Assembly: GCF_005771425.1 (NCBI RefSeq)
Contig: NZ_VBTZ01000004.1
Span: forward strand, 1 to 64,000
DNA: 64,000 bases
Origin: Methylocystis sp. B8
GTDB lineage: Bacteria; Pseudomonadota; Alphaproteobacteria; Rhizobiales; Beijerinckiaceae
Reading direction: 5' to 3'
In this document: positions 1 to 8,937 of the stretch, in pieces
How the letters are laid out: every line of letters starts with the position of its first letter
Numbering within the stretch: the stretch's first letter is position 1
Notes under the pieces: model-generated
The model's database searches: none
Told to the model about the DNA's origin: nothing
The model's input: only the letters and a program-made list of their open reading frames with translations
Made by a program: the position numbers and the translations under genes

Positions 1-153
1 ATCGTCACCGAATGGGACGCCTTTCGCGCGCTCGATCTCGACCGGGTGAAGACTCTCCTGAAACAGCCGATCATCGTCGATCTGCGCAACGTCTACCGAC
101 CCGCCGACGTGCGCAAACGCGGCTTCACCTATGTGAGCGTCGGCCGCAAATAG
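1..153 (+). CDS. ugd: UDP-glucose 6-dehydrogenase, C-terminal fragment
   Basis: The gene starts outside the window; only the last 50 residues are present. They contain EWDAFRALD, a stretch ending LKQPIIVDLRNVY, and a GFTYVSVGR tail. These are typical of the C-terminal UDP-binding domain of UDP-glucose/GDP-mannose dehydrogenases, which oxidise UDP-glucose to UDP-glucuronate for surface polysaccharides. The stop codon TAG lies only about 20 bases from the convergent hemA stop. The choice of UDP-glucose over a related nucleotide-sugar dehydrogenase rests on these motifs alone. Confidence 0.8.
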   Translation: MVTEWDAFRALDLDRVKTLLKQPIIVDLRNVYRPADVRKRGFTYVSVGRK

Positions 154-173
154 CGGTCGTTGCCGAGGGAAAG

Positions 174-1460
174 CTACTGCGCCGCGAGTTTGATCTCGGG
201 ATAGCTGCACTTCTCGTCGCTCTTCTCCTCGACATGGAGATGCGACGGCGGCTCGACGAAGGGAATGCCCAATGTCTGCCAGACGTCGACGAGAGACTCG
301 ACGAGGCTCGCAATATGCGCATGCGTATGCCGGGGCGTCGGCGTGACGCGCAACCGCTCGCTTCCCTTGGCGACAGTCGGATAATTGATCGGTTGGATGT
401 AGATCGAGTGGCGCTGGAGCAGCATGTCGCTCGCAGCCTTGCAGAGCTCCGCGTCGCGCACCATCACCGGCACGATATGCGAGCCGTTTTCGAGTAGAGG
501 CAGGCCGGCGGCGGCGAGCGCATGCTTGGTGATATGCGTCGCCCTTTGATGCGCCGCGCGCAAATCCGGCCGGCGCTTCAACAGGCGCACGGCGGCGCAG
601 GCGGCGGCGGCGACGGCCGGCGGCAGCGCCGTCGTGAAGATGAAGGACGCCGCATAGGAGCGGATGGCGTCGACGACGACCGCGTCGCCGGCGATATAGC
701 CGCCCATCGTCCCGAAGCCCTTGGCGAGCGTGCCCTCGATTATATTGACGCGGTCCATCACGCCTTCGCGCTCGCAGACGCCGCCGCCGCGCGCGCCATA
801 CATGCCAACCGCATGCACCTCGTCGACATAGGTCATCGCGCCATAGCGCTCGGCGAGCGCGACAATGTCAGCGACGGGCGCGATATTGCCGTTCATCGAA
901 TAGAGGCTCTCGAAGACGACGAGTTTGGGTCGATCGCCCGCTTCGATCAGCAGTTCTTCAAGATGCGCAAGATCGTTGTGACGGAAGATCTTCTTTTCGG
1001 CGCGGGAGCGCTTCACGCCCTCGATCATCGAATTATGATTCGAGGCGTCGGAGAGAATGACGCAATTGGGCAGCAGGTCGGCGATGGTCGAGATCGCCGC
1101 GAGATTGGAAATCCAGCCAGAGGTGAAGACGAGCGCGGCCTCTTTGCCGTGAAGATCGGCGAGTTCGCGCTCAAGCTCGACGATGGCGTGGCTGGTGCCG
1201 GAGATGTTGCGGGTGCCGCCCGCTCCAGCGCCGACCCTCCCCGCCGTGTCGACCATCGCGGCGATCACATCAGGGTGCTGGCCCATGCCGAGATAGTCGT
1301 TGGAGCACCAGATGGTCACCGGCTCGACCGAGCCGTCGTCGCGATGCCAGTTCGCCAGCGGAAATGCTTCGACGTCGCGCTCCAGATGCGCAAAGACGCG
1401 GTAGCGGCGCTCGTCCTTCAGACGGGAGACGGCGGCCTCGAAGTAACGCCGATAGACCAT
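174..1460 (-). CDS. hemA: 5-aminolevulinate synthase
   Basis: This PLP enzyme condenses glycine and succinyl-CoA to 5-aminolevulinate, the first step of the C4 (Shemin) heme pathway used by Alphaproteobacteria. The protein has 428 residues. It shows the substrate-binding segment [10 protein letters not shown] (51-60), the glycine-rich [13 protein letters not shown] (77-89), the PLP aspartate in [12 protein letters not shown] (211-222) and the catalytic Lys247 in [13 protein letters not shown]. The open frame runs further upstream to 1688, but the MVYRRYFE start at 1460 matches the family N-terminus and is preceded by a TTGGAG ribosome-binding site. It converges on ugd. Other heme genes (hemE, hemJ, a hemY-like gene) lie at the far end of the window. 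Confidence 0.96.
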   Translation of the reverse strand: MVYRRYFEAAVSRLKDERRYRVFAHLERDVEAFPLANWHRDDGSVEPVTIWCSNDYLGMGQHPDVIAAMVDTAGRVGAGAGGTRNISGTSHAIVELERELADLHGKEAALVFTSGWISNLAAISTIADLLPNCVILSDASNHNSMIEGVKRSRAEKKIFRHNDLAHLEELLIEAGDRPKLVVFESLYSMNGNIAPVADIVALAERYGAMTYVDEVHAVGMYGARGGGVCEREGVMDRVNIIEGTLAKGFGTMGGYIAGDAVVVDAIRSYAASFIFTTALPPAVAAAACAAVRLLKRRPDLRAAHQRATHITKHALAAAGLPLLENGSHIVPVMVRDAELCKAASDMLLQRHSIYIQPINYPTVAKGSERLRVTPTPRHTHAHIASLVESLVDVWQTLGIPFVEPPSHLHVEEKSDEKCSYPEIKLAAQ

Positions 1461-1773
1461 GCTCCAACCCTTTGATTTTTCTTTTGCCCCGAAGTCCGAC
1501 GACAAGGCCCCGTCCTTCCTGCCGTCTAGTTTGGACGGTTTCTTACATAGCCGATCCGCGCCTGGAAGGCGAGTGGCCGAATGACGCGCCTGCGCCTCTT
1601 TTCTCGTGGAATGCGGGGCCACTGGACAAGAAAATGATGGCGCCACGAAAGGACTTGGCGCCCATCTGCCGGACGCTTGCCCGTCCACCCTTCAGCGAGG
1701 CTTTATCCCATTGGGTTGCTTTATGACATGACCGTCAGCCTCTCCTGCGGTAACGAGAGGGTCGGGAGTGCGC

Positions 1774-2307
1774 ATGACGGCGATGAAGCTCTATACGAAA
1801 AAAGGCGACCGGGGCCAGACCAGCCTCTTTTCAGGCCGGCGGGCGGCGAAGTGCGACCCGCGGGTGGCGGCGGTCGGCGATCTCGACGAATTGTCGGCGA
1901 GCCTGGGTCTCGCGCGCGTCGCTTACCCTGACGCGAATGATCTTTTGTGCTGCGCGCAAAAGGCGCTCTACACGATCGGCGCCATCGTCAGCGCGGAATC
2001 ACGCCAAATTGACATCGTATTGGCCGACGCCGAGACCGAAGCGCTCGAAGCCGAGATCGACCGCGCAACCGACGCCCTGCCGCCGCTGCGCGATTTCATC
2101 TATCCGGGAGAGGCCGAGGCGAGCGCGCGTCTCCATATGGCCCGCGCCGTCGCAAGGCGCGCCGAACGCAGCATCGCGGCGCTCGAAGAGCCGGCGGCGC
2201 CCGAGAATGTTCTCGCCTATCTCAATCGCCTCAGCGATCTGTTGTTCGCATTGGCGCGGCTCGCGGATCAGCAAAGCGGCCACGCTGACAGGATGCTCGG
2301 CGGCTGA
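1774..2307 (+). CDS. PduO-type corrinoid adenosyltransferase
   Basis: The enzyme transfers the adenosyl group of ATP to cob(I)alamin or cobinamide, giving adenosylcobalamin. The 177-residue protein carries the PduO/MMAB signatures: TKKGDRGQTSLFSG near residues 6-19, the RAVARRAERS segment, and NVLAYLNRLSDLLFALAR close to the C-terminus. The ATG at 1774 has GGGAG five bases upstream; a GTG at 1768 is an alternative. It stands alone between hemA and an FAD oxidoreductase, but a B12-regulated transport region follows a few kb downstream. A copy of its 3' end occurs downstream of the TonB-dependent receptor gene (8617-8642). Confidence 0.93.
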   Translation: MTAMKLYTKKGDRGQTSLFSGRRAAKCDPRVAAVGDLDELSASLGLARVAYPDANDLLCCAQKALYTIGAIVSAESRQIDIVLADAETEALEAEIDRATDALPPLRDFIYPGEAEASARLHMARAVARRAERSIAALEEPAAPENVLAYLNRLSDLLFALARLADQQSGHADRMLGG

Positions 2308-2405
2308 GGCTTATTTGAGCGACGTCTACTTCGCGTCAGAAGCCGACGTTGAGGAGTGTCCAGGCGCCGGACCTGCAAGTTTGACCATGTATGGGCGCCG
2401 TTTTC

Positions 2406-2474
2406 TCAGTATTTGCGGCCGAGGCTAACGCTGAAACCGCGAGGCTCGCCCTGATAGAGCGCGTAGTCGGATGT
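2406..2474 (-). pseudogene. remnant of a TonB-dependent receptor C-terminus
   Basis: Read on the minus strand, this stretch encodes about 22 residues ending in YQGEPRGFSVSLGRKY and a stop codon. It looks like the last beta-strand of a TonB-dependent receptor, with alternating residues and a terminal aromatic. An in-frame stop lies just upstream and no longer frame continues into the adjoining oxidoreductase gene, so the rest has been lost. It does not match the C-termini of the two intact receptors in the window, so it would be a third one. The identification rests on the tail pattern only. Confidence 0.45.
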
Positions 2475-2479
2475 GAATC

Positions 2480-4102
2480 ATGCACGACGTCGTCATCATC
2501 GGAGGCGGGCACAACGGTCTTGTTTGCTCCGCCTATTTGGCGATGGCGGGCCTCAAGGTCATCGTGCTCGATCAGCGTTCCATCGTCGGAGGAGCCGCCG
2601 TCACGGAAGAGTTCAGTCCCGGCTTTTCCAATTCGGTCGCGTCTTATACCGTCTCCCTATTGAACCCGAAGATCATTCGCGACCTCGATCTCGCAGCCCA
2701 CGGTCTGCGCATCATCGAGCGTCCGATTTCCAATTTCCTACCGCTGGAGGACGGGCGCTTTCTAAAGGTCGGCGGCGGCCAAACGAAACAGCAGGTCGCA
2801 AAATTCTCGCAGAAGGACGCAGATCGTCTGGGTGATTATCAAGCGCGTCTTGATGCGGTCGCCGATGTCCTGCGCGCCGCCGTGCTCGAGACGCCGCCCA
2901 ATGTCGTTGAGGGCAGCCCATTTGCCGCAATTGCCGAATTGATCAAGGCCGGCAGGATAGGCAATAGAATTCGAGCGCTCGGACTCGACCTCCAACGGGA
3001 TTTTCTCGATCTCTTCACGGCCTCCGCCGGCGACTTCCTCGACGCCTGGTTCGAAAGCGCGCCGATAAAGGCTGCTTTCGGCTTCGACAGCATCGTCGGC
3101 AATTTTGCGAGCCCTTACGCCGCCGGCTCGGCCTATGTTCTGCTGCATCACTGCTTTGGCGAGGTGAATGGAAAAAAAGGCGCGTGGGGCCACGCGATTG
3201 GCGGCATGGGCGCCATTACCCAGGCGATGGCGAAAGCCGCCGTCACTCATGGCGTGGATATCAGACTTGCAACACGGGTGCGCCGAGTCATTGTCGAGAA
3301 TGGACGCGCCGTCGGCGTCAAGACGGACAAGGGCGAAACCATCTACGCCGCGGCCGTCGCCGCAGGGATTAATCCCAAGCTCCTCTACCTTGAACTCGTT
3401 GATTCCCTGAATTTGCCCGAGGGATTTCGGCGGCGCATGGAAAACTGGAGTTGCGGCTCGGGCACATTTCGCATGAATGTCGCGCTTTCCGAATTACCCG
3501 ATTTCACTGCATTGCCAGGACGCGCATGTGCGGAGCACCACGCTTCGGGCATCATCATCGCTCCGAGCCTCGCCTATATGGAGCAGGCCTATTTCGACGC
3601 CCGTACCTTTGGATGGTCGCGCCGTCCCGTCATCGAACTGGTCATCCCTTCCACAATCGACGACTCGCTCGCGCCGCGCGGACAACATGTCGCGAGCCTG
3701 TTTTGCCAACATGTCGCCCCACGACTGCCCGACGGTTCGTCATGGGACGATCACCGTGAAACCGTCGCCGATCTCATGATCGACACGGTCGACAATTATG
3801 CGCCGAACTTCCGGCGCTCGGTATTGGCGCGCCAGATCTTCTCTCCTCTCGACCTCGAAAGAACATTCGGCCTCATCGGCGGCGACATATTCCACGGATC
3901 GCTCGATCTGAGGCAAATCTTCTCGGCGCGTCCGATGTTGGGCCACGCGGATTACCGAGGTCCGATCGCGGGCCTCTATTTGTGCGGCTCGGGAGGGCAT
4001 CCAGGCGGAGGCGTCACAGGCGCGCCTGGCCACAACGCTGCCCGCGAAATCCTACGCGATGTCAGGCGCAAGCGCGTCGCCCCGACGCTTGGTCGACGGT
4101 GA
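2480..4102 (+). CDS. FAD-dependent oxidoreductase, PYROXD2/phytoene-desaturase-like
   Basis: The 540-residue flavoprotein starts with a Rossmann FAD-binding motif VVIIGGGHNGLVCSAYLA (4-21) and then VGGAAVTEEF, as in the carotenoid-desaturase/amine-oxidase superfamily. The GG-rich C-terminal segment GLYLCGSGGHPGGGVTG closes the FAD site and is typical of the PYROXD2-like branch. No crtB or other carotenoid gene is nearby, so a role in carotenoid synthesis is not supported and the substrate is unknown. The start at 2480 gives the usual family N-terminus, though the Shine-Dalgarno sequence is weak. Confidence 0.85.
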   Translation: MHDVVIIGGGHNGLVCSAYLAMAGLKVIVLDQRSIVGGAAVTEEFSPGFSNSVASYTVSLLNPKIIRDLDLAAHGLRIIERPISNFLPLEDGRFLKVGGGQTKQQVAKFSQKDADRLGDYQARLDAVADVLRAAVLETPPNVVEGSPFAAIAELIKAGRIGNRIRALGLDLQRDFLDLFTASAGDFLDAWFESAPIKAAFGFDSIVGNFASPYAAGSAYVLLHHCFGEVNGKKGAWGHAIGGMGAITQAMAKAAVTHGVDIRLATRVRRVIVENGRAVGVKTDKGETIYAAAVAAGINPKLLYLELVDSLNLPEGFRRRMENWSCGSGTFRMNVALSELPDFTALPGRACAEHHASGIIIAPSLAYMEQAYFDARTFGWSRRPVIELVIPSTIDDSLAPRGQHVASLFCQHVAPRLPDGSSWDDHRETVADLMIDTVDNYAPNFRRSVLARQIFSPLDLERTFGLIGGDIFHGSLDLRQIFSARPMLGHADYRGPIAGLYLCGSGGHPGGGVTGAPGHNAAREILRDVRRKRVAPTLGRR

Positions 4103-4180
4103 TCAGGAATTGCACGCAGGCAGCAACGAATGCGCAACTTCATGGTCAGGAAGCGGAGTCGGCGGTCTGCGCCAATGAAC

Positions 4181-4924
4181 TCAACGTTTTTCCTGGGGTG
4201 AATGACCACGATCGATCAATTGGAGCTGGCGTTTTATCAAGGTTCGGAAATGTGCCGCCTTCTCGGTGGGCACGGCGTAAATTGCGATAGCAAAACCTAT
4301 CGCTGCAGCGACAGCAGCCGTGATCATGAAAGAAATGAGCCAGCGCGCCATTTTGTGCGCCATTCCGACATGAGGGGTCTCGCCATTTCTGACTGCGCTG
4401 ATTGCGATACGGTCTCTTTGAAGTCCTTCTCCTTCATCGCGTCTTACGGTTTCGGCCTCCTTTCGCTCCGGCCATTGGTCGCTGCCGTGGCTTATGGCTT
4501 CTATCTCTTGAGATACGGCTTTCGCCTGAACAAACTCAGGTTGTTCTCTTGCGCGCCAGTCCTCGTTTCTTTGTTGAGAAGCGATGACAGTGGAATTGCT
4601 AAAAGAAACCTCTTCATCGTGCGGCTTTTCCTCTCGTGACGGGACACGGGCCGTCGCCTCGATCAGTTCTTTCAGGCGGCGCTCTTCTTCTCTTTGTTGC
4701 AGAGCGGCGAATCTCTGCTCCAAAGTGGCGAGTCTTTGTTCCAGAGTGGTGAACCTTTTTTGCAGAGCTGCGATAGTCCAATCGCTGCGGAGCGTCTCGT
4801 CGCCGCGAGGCGCTTCTTTATTTGAGGGGACAGAAGCCGCCTCATTCTGCTGTCTCCTCCGGCGCTCTTCTTCCCTTTGTTTGAACGCGGCGAGAGTCCA
4901 GTCGCTGAGAAGAATCTCGTTCAT
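4181..4924 (-). CDS. coiled-coil protein with internal repeats and one C-terminal membrane helix
   Basis: Unknown 247-residue protein. The first part repeats a module: LLSDWTLAAFKQREEERRRR near residue 4 and LRSDWTIAALQKRF around residue 45, followed by heptad-like RFTTLEQRLATLEQRFAAL. A degenerate third copy (SNSTVIASQQRNEDWRARE) lies around residue 105. The region is rich in Glu, Arg and Gln and should form a coiled coil. Near residues 190-215 a hydrophobic helix (WLISFMITAAVAAAIGFAIA) is followed by a short basic tail. The start at 4924 has a strong GGGGAAGAGG site. It is divergent from the small membrane protein at 5155. No family recognised. Confidence 0.7.
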   Translation of the reverse strand: MNEILLSDWTLAAFKQREEERRRRQQNEAASVPSNKEAPRGDETLRSDWTIAALQKRFTTLEQRLATLEQRFAALQQREEERRLKELIEATARVPSREEKPHDEEVSFSNSTVIASQQRNEDWRAREQPEFVQAKAVSQEIEAISHGSDQWPERKEAETVRRDEGEGLQRDRIAISAVRNGETPHVGMAHKMARWLISFMITAAVAAAIGFAIAIYAVPTEKAAHFRTLIKRQLQLIDRGHSPQEKR

Positions 4925-5154
4925 GCCTCTTCCCCGTTCTTCGGCCTCTAATTCCTCACCAGACTAAGAGTGTGGCGTGGCGTTGTCAGCGGTCAAATAA
5001 TTCTGTCCTTTTCCGGGAGAATCGCGCCGCTCACGTCTGAAATCGCCGAATCTGGAAGGCTTTCGGCCTTGCTCAGGGCCTTACGGATTTGGAATTTCGA
5101 GCCAGTTCAACGGGCGCAGGCGTTGCGCTTCGCTTTTAGAATTCAGGAGGATGA

Positions 5155-5607
5155 GTGGTGGGACGGGATTTCGCGGCATTCTTCGCGCCGTTTGCGCTGC
5201 TGCTGGGCGCTGGCCTCATCGCCGTCGGCGTCTTGTCGGTACTCGGCGTGCATTTTCTCGCCAGCGTTTGGCGCGAACGCATCGCCCTCGCGCTTGGGCT
5301 CGCGCTCATTGTCGCCACAGAAATCGCCTTCGCGTTCAGCGGTATGAGCCTTCGCTTTCTCAACGGTCAGAGAGCAGACGTTCTCCAATGCCGGCAGGAG
5401 GCGGAAACGAATTTCCCGCTGGAGCGGCACAAGAACAGTCCAATCATCAACGACGACATCATCGCCTGCATGAAGCGAAATGGATACGAATGGACTTCGG
5501 ACCATTGGCGCTGCGGAGAAGCGCCGGTTGCGACCAATCCTTTCTGCTATCTTCCGACTAAAGGGTTTGACCGCTGGCTCACACGCCTACAAATGGCGCT
5601 AGAGTAA
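5155..5607 (+). CDS. small two-helix membrane protein, unknown
   Basis: The 150-residue protein has two hydrophobic helices, about 8-35 (FAPFALLLGAGLIAVGVLSVLG) and 43-63 (IALALGLALIVATEIAFAFSG). A soluble C-terminal half follows with cysteines in VLQCRQE, IIACMKR, HWRCGEA and NPFCYLP, which may pair by disulfides if that half faces the periplasm. GTG codons at 5155 and 5158 follow an AGGAGG site at 5145-5150. An ATG at 5151 opens a different, less plausible frame. No family recognised. It is divergent from the coiled-coil gene at 4924. Confidence 0.6.
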   Translation: MVGRDFAAFFAPFALLLGAGLIAVGVLSVLGVHFLASVWRERIALALGLALIVATEIAFAFSGMSLRFLNGQRADVLQCRQEAETNFPLERHKNSPIINDDIIACMKRNGYEWTSDHWRCGEAPVATNPFCYLPTKGFDRWLTRLQMALE

Positions 5608-5875
5608 AGCCCACAAGGCCAAGAAGCGATCGGCTCTCTTGACGAGAAAAGTCCGTAACTTTTTGAGGAAAACAAATAGCCACCGTTGTGAGGAGCGAGC
5701 TGGGCGGGTGAGGCTTATTCGAGCAGTGGAGGCTGCTCCACGCCAAAAGCTGGCATCGAAACCTTAGACACGAGCTGTGATGTTTCTGCATCACTGTCGA
5801 GAAAAGCACGCACGACGAATAGCGTTCCGTCCAATCGGCTTGACTTGAAAATCGCATCCAACGCTTACTGTTAGC

Positions 5876-6046
5876 GACGGTTCCCGCAAGGGATCAATAG
5901 GGAATGCGGTGAGCGCATCGTCGCGCAATGCCGCTGCTGCCCCCGCAACTGTGAGTGGCGAGTCAAAGACCAAAAAAGCCACTGGAGCCAATGTTCCGGG
6001 AAGGCGGCCTTTGAGCGAGGACCCGCGAGCCAGGAGACCTGCCGTC
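5876..6046 (+). promoter_or_regulatory. cobalamin riboswitch upstream of the His-rich TonB-dependent receptor
   Basis: The conserved elements appear in order: a GGTTCCCGCAAGGGA-type P2 arm, GGGAATGCGGTGAG, CCCCCGCAACTGT, GCCACTGG (5978-5985), the GGGAAGGCGG segment (about 5998), and the B12 box AGCCAGGAGACCTGCC (6028-6043). Adenosylcobalamin binding in this class normally represses the downstream gene, here the receptor starting at 6175. The leader after the box is shared almost base for base with the second riboswitch of the window. Confidence 0.95.
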
Positions 6047-6047
6047 A

Positions 6048-6092
6048 TTCGTGGTCACGCGCGAAAGCGTCGGGCGGGGTGCACCGATGCGG
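6048..6092 (+). repeat. 45-bp perfect inverted repeat, left copy
   Basis: These 45 bases directly after the left B12 box occur again, without a mismatch, as the reverse complement at 13090-13134. They contain CGCGCGAAAGCG, a small stem, and CGGGCGGGGTGCACCGATGCGG. This is the region where the riboswitch expression platform must lie. Confidence 0.9.
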
Positions 6093-6174
6093 GTGAAGCC
6101 TATCTTGGCGCTTTGCGCGCTAAAGTAGGCGTGGCCCGTCGCAGTGACGGTCGAAGGTTGCTGCGAGCTTTGCA

Positions 6175-8589
6175 ATGCCAGTTCATTCAGTCGGGTTGCG
6201 CCTTATTTCGATACTCGCGGCGCTCTCTCCGTTAACTGCGCTAGCGCAGACCGCGCTCCCCACCATACAGGTCGGCGCGCATCGTGCCGCCCCCGCAGCT
6301 CACTCTCATGCGCCCGCGCGGGAACCAGCACGCGCTCATGCGTCGCCGCAACCGCCGCGCGCTTCACCGGTTGTCGCCGCAGTCGGCGAGCCTGGACCCA
6401 AACCGCCGCCAATCACCGCCGCAAGCGAGCAGTTCTTCACCGGCAAGGAGGTCAACGCGCTTCCTTTCGCGCGCCCCGGCGACGCGCTGGAGATTGTGCC
6501 CGGACTCGTCGTCACGCAGCACAGCGGCGAAGGCAAGGCGAACCAGTATTTCCTGCGCGGCTTCAATCTCGACCACGGCACCGATCTCGCGCTCTATCTC
6601 GACGGCATGCCGCTCAACATGCGCACCCATGGCCATGCCCAGGGTTACGCCGACAGCAATTTCTTGATCCCCGAGCTCTTGTCTTACGTTCTCGCCCGCA
6701 AGGGCCCTTATGACGCGCAAGACGGCGACTTCTCGTCGGCGGGCTCGATCTACATGCAATACAAAGACACGATCGACAAAGGCTTCTTTCAGGTCACTGG
6801 CGGCAGCTTCGCCTATGCGAGAGCTCTCGCCGTTGCCCCTTACAGGGATTTCGCCGGCGGCTCCGCCTATGGCGCCGTCGAAGCGCAATATTACAACGGT
6901 CCTTGGGAGCGCGGGGATAATATGCGGCGCCTCAACAGCGTGTTGCGCTGGTCGCGCGGCTCGCAGGAAGACGGCGCGTCGATGACCTTCATGGGCTACG
7001 CCAACAAATGGTATGCGACGGATCAGATTCCGCTTCGCGCCGTCAGCTCTGGTCTCCTGTCGCGTTGGGGCACAATGGACCCTACCGACGGCGGCGCGAC
7101 CTCGCGCTTTTCTCTTTCAACGCGCTGGAGTCAGATAGAAGGCAATCACGCCACGCGCGTGGAAGGGTACGTTGTCCACTCGACCTTGGATCTCTACAGC
7201 AATTACACCTATTTCCTGGGGCATCAGGATTTGGGCGACCAGATCCGTCAGTTCGACGACCGCACCATCGTCGGCGTAAACGCCCAGCATGGGATCAGAT
7301 GGATAGACATCAATGGCTCCCCAGTCGAGACGCGCATCGGCTTTCAAGGACGCTACGACGACATTCGTCTTGGATTGCAGGAGAGCGTCCGTCGACAGCT
7401 CTATGACACGCTCAGCAACAATGCCGTCGGCGAAGGCAGCATCGGCGTTTGGACCGATACCGCCGTCCGCTGGACGCCCTGGCTAAAGACCGTAACAGGC
7501 GCGCGCTTCGACTATTACAACGCCGCCGTAAGCTCCCTCCAGACCCTATTGGACGCGCCGAAACTCGAAGCGAGCACCGGTCTGCCGACGTTCCTCCTCA
7601 CGGGACCGTTCAATCAAGGCGTAAAGAATGCGGCGCTGTTCAGTCCCAAAGCGTCGATCATCGTCGGCCCCTTCTACAAAACGGAATTCTTCGCCAATTA
7701 TGGAGAAGGCTTCCACTCAACCGACGCCAGAGGCACGGTGCTGCGGTTCTCCGCATCTGAACTCGCAGACGATGACGGTTTCGTTCAAGGCGCTTCAATT
7801 CCGCTGCTCGTGAAATCCCGAGGCGCTGAGATCGGCGCCCGCACCAAATTCATCGAGGGGCTCAATTCCAGCGTCAGCCTATTTTGGCTCAATCTCGAAT
7901 CAGAAAACCAGTTCGTTGGCGACAGCGGCACGACCATCTTCGGTCGCCCCAGTCGCAGATATGGGCTTGAATTTGCCAACCAATACAGCCCGAATTCCTG
8001 GATCAGATTTGACGGCGATGTCGCGCTTGTTCATGCGCGTTACCGGGGCGTAGACGTTCCGCAGACCTTGGCGTGGCTCGATCTCGTCACGCCTGACGCA
8101 TTGCCTTATGGGACATTCCTCGGCAATGCGCCCGGCAACTATCTGTCGAATGCCATAGCGGTGACGGCGATGGGCGGATTGGAGCTCGGCGAGGCGACGG
8201 GTTGGTTCGGCGCGCTGAAGTATCGTTACTTCGGCGCCAGGGCTCTCACCGAGGACGGATATTTTAGGTCCCCGGCGACCGGAACGTTGAACGCGCGACT
8301 GGGCTATCGATGGAGCGATGGCTGGCGATTGCAGTTCGACGCCTTCAACGTTTTCAACTCTCGCTCCGACCAGATCACATTTGCATATGGCTCGCTCTTG
8401 CCGAGCGATCCGCTTTACCTGCAGTGCGCCGCTGGCGTCGCTCCCTCCCAAGTCTGCGGCGTCGGCGTGATGGATCGCCATTTCAAGCCACTTGAGCCTG
8501 CAGCCGTGCGCGTGACGCTGGCTGGGCCGCTGAACTTCGATCAACCGATCACCCGACTTCCTGATCTTTCTGAGCCTTTCTCGCGATAA
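6175..8589 (+). CDS. TonB-dependent outer-membrane receptor under B12 riboswitch control
   Basis: The 804-residue receptor has a signal peptide (LAALSPLTALAQ, cut near residue 25). An Ala/Pro/His-rich linker follows at about 35-75, then a plug domain with ALEIVPGLVVTQHSGEGKA, QYFLRGFNLDHGTD and DGMPLNMRTHGHAQGYADSN, and a 22-strand barrel. The riboswitch points to import of cobalamin, a corrinoid or cobalt. The sequence is clearly not BtuB-like in the plug and belongs to another receptor branch. Its leader matches the btuB leader up to the start codon (CGCAGTGACGG and TTGCTGCGAG-type blocks), which supports the ATG at 6175 despite a weak ribosome-binding site. Confidence 0.92.
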   Translation: MPVHSVGLRLISILAALSPLTALAQTALPTIQVGAHRAAPAAHSHAPAREPARAHASPQPPRASPVVAAVGEPGPKPPPITAASEQFFTGKEVNALPFARPGDALEIVPGLVVTQHSGEGKANQYFLRGFNLDHGTDLALYLDGMPLNMRTHGHAQGYADSNFLIPELLSYVLARKGPYDAQDGDFSSAGSIYMQYKDTIDKGFFQVTGGSFAYARALAVAPYRDFAGGSAYGAVEAQYYNGPWERGDNMRRLNSVLRWSRGSQEDGASMTFMGYANKWYATDQIPLRAVSSGLLSRWGTMDPTDGGATSRFSLSTRWSQIEGNHATRVEGYVVHSTLDLYSNYTYFLGHQDLGDQIRQFDDRTIVGVNAQHGIRWIDINGSPVETRIGFQGRYDDIRLGLQESVRRQLYDTLSNNAVGEGSIGVWTDTAVRWTPWLKTVTGARFDYYNAAVSSLQTLLDAPKLEASTGLPTFLLTGPFNQGVKNAALFSPKASIIVGPFYKTEFFANYGEGFHSTDARGTVLRFSASELADDDGFVQGASIPLLVKSRGAEIGARTKFIEGLNSSVSLFWLNLESENQFVGDSGTTIFGRPSRRYGLEFANQYSPNSWIRFDGDVALVHARYRGVDVPQTLAWLDLVTPDALPYGTFLGNAPGNYLSNAIAVTAMGGLELGEATGWFGALKYRYFGARALTEDGYFRSPATGTLNARLGYRWSDGWRLQFDAFNVFNSRSDQITFAYGSLLPSDPLYLQCAAGVAPSQVCGVGVMDRHFKPLEPAAVRVTLAGPLNFDQPITRLPDLSEPFSR

Positions 8590-8937
8590 TCGAACTCGCC
8601 GTCGCCGCCCAAAAACGTTCTCGCCTATCTCAATCGCCTGAGCATCGCCATCCGCGAAGACGGCGTCAGGCTGCGCGCGCTCACGCCTGATCGAAAGTTC
8701 TCACCTCCTCTGCGCACCCTGCCTGCCGGTCCCGCCGAAAAACGCGTGGAGAAACCTGCAGAAAGCCAGCCCCCAAGCAAAGGCGGCAGGCTGTTATTGT
8801 CTCCTCGGAACTCAAGCGCCCGCTTACTCGTTAACCGGAGAGAGCGAAGATTTATTGGGATGCGACGCTGAAATTTTTTGCCGAAACTGGCCACGGGACG
8901 AAGTCCATGGCCGATTGCTGCAAGGAGAATTGTCGTG
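8590..8937. other. intergenic stretch holding a remnant of an adenosyltransferase gene
   Basis: Between the receptor stop and the Cys-rich protein gene there is no intact gene. Bases 8617-8639 repeat 23 bases of the adenosyltransferase gene (2209-2231) exactly, and AGC follows one mismatch later. The plus frame here reads PPKNVLAYLNRLSI before it loses similarity. The rest looks like unrelated noncoding DNA, with the ribosome-binding site of the next gene (AAGGAGA at 8921-8927) at its end. Confidence 0.6.

Noticed and set aside
1461..1688. N-terminal extension of 5-aminolevulinate synthase
   Set aside because: The family starts at MVYRRYFE with a good ribosome-binding site at 1460.
3976..4209. 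Small frames around the end of the FAD oxidoreductase gene
   Set aside because: Shadow frames without a ribosome-binding site or family features.
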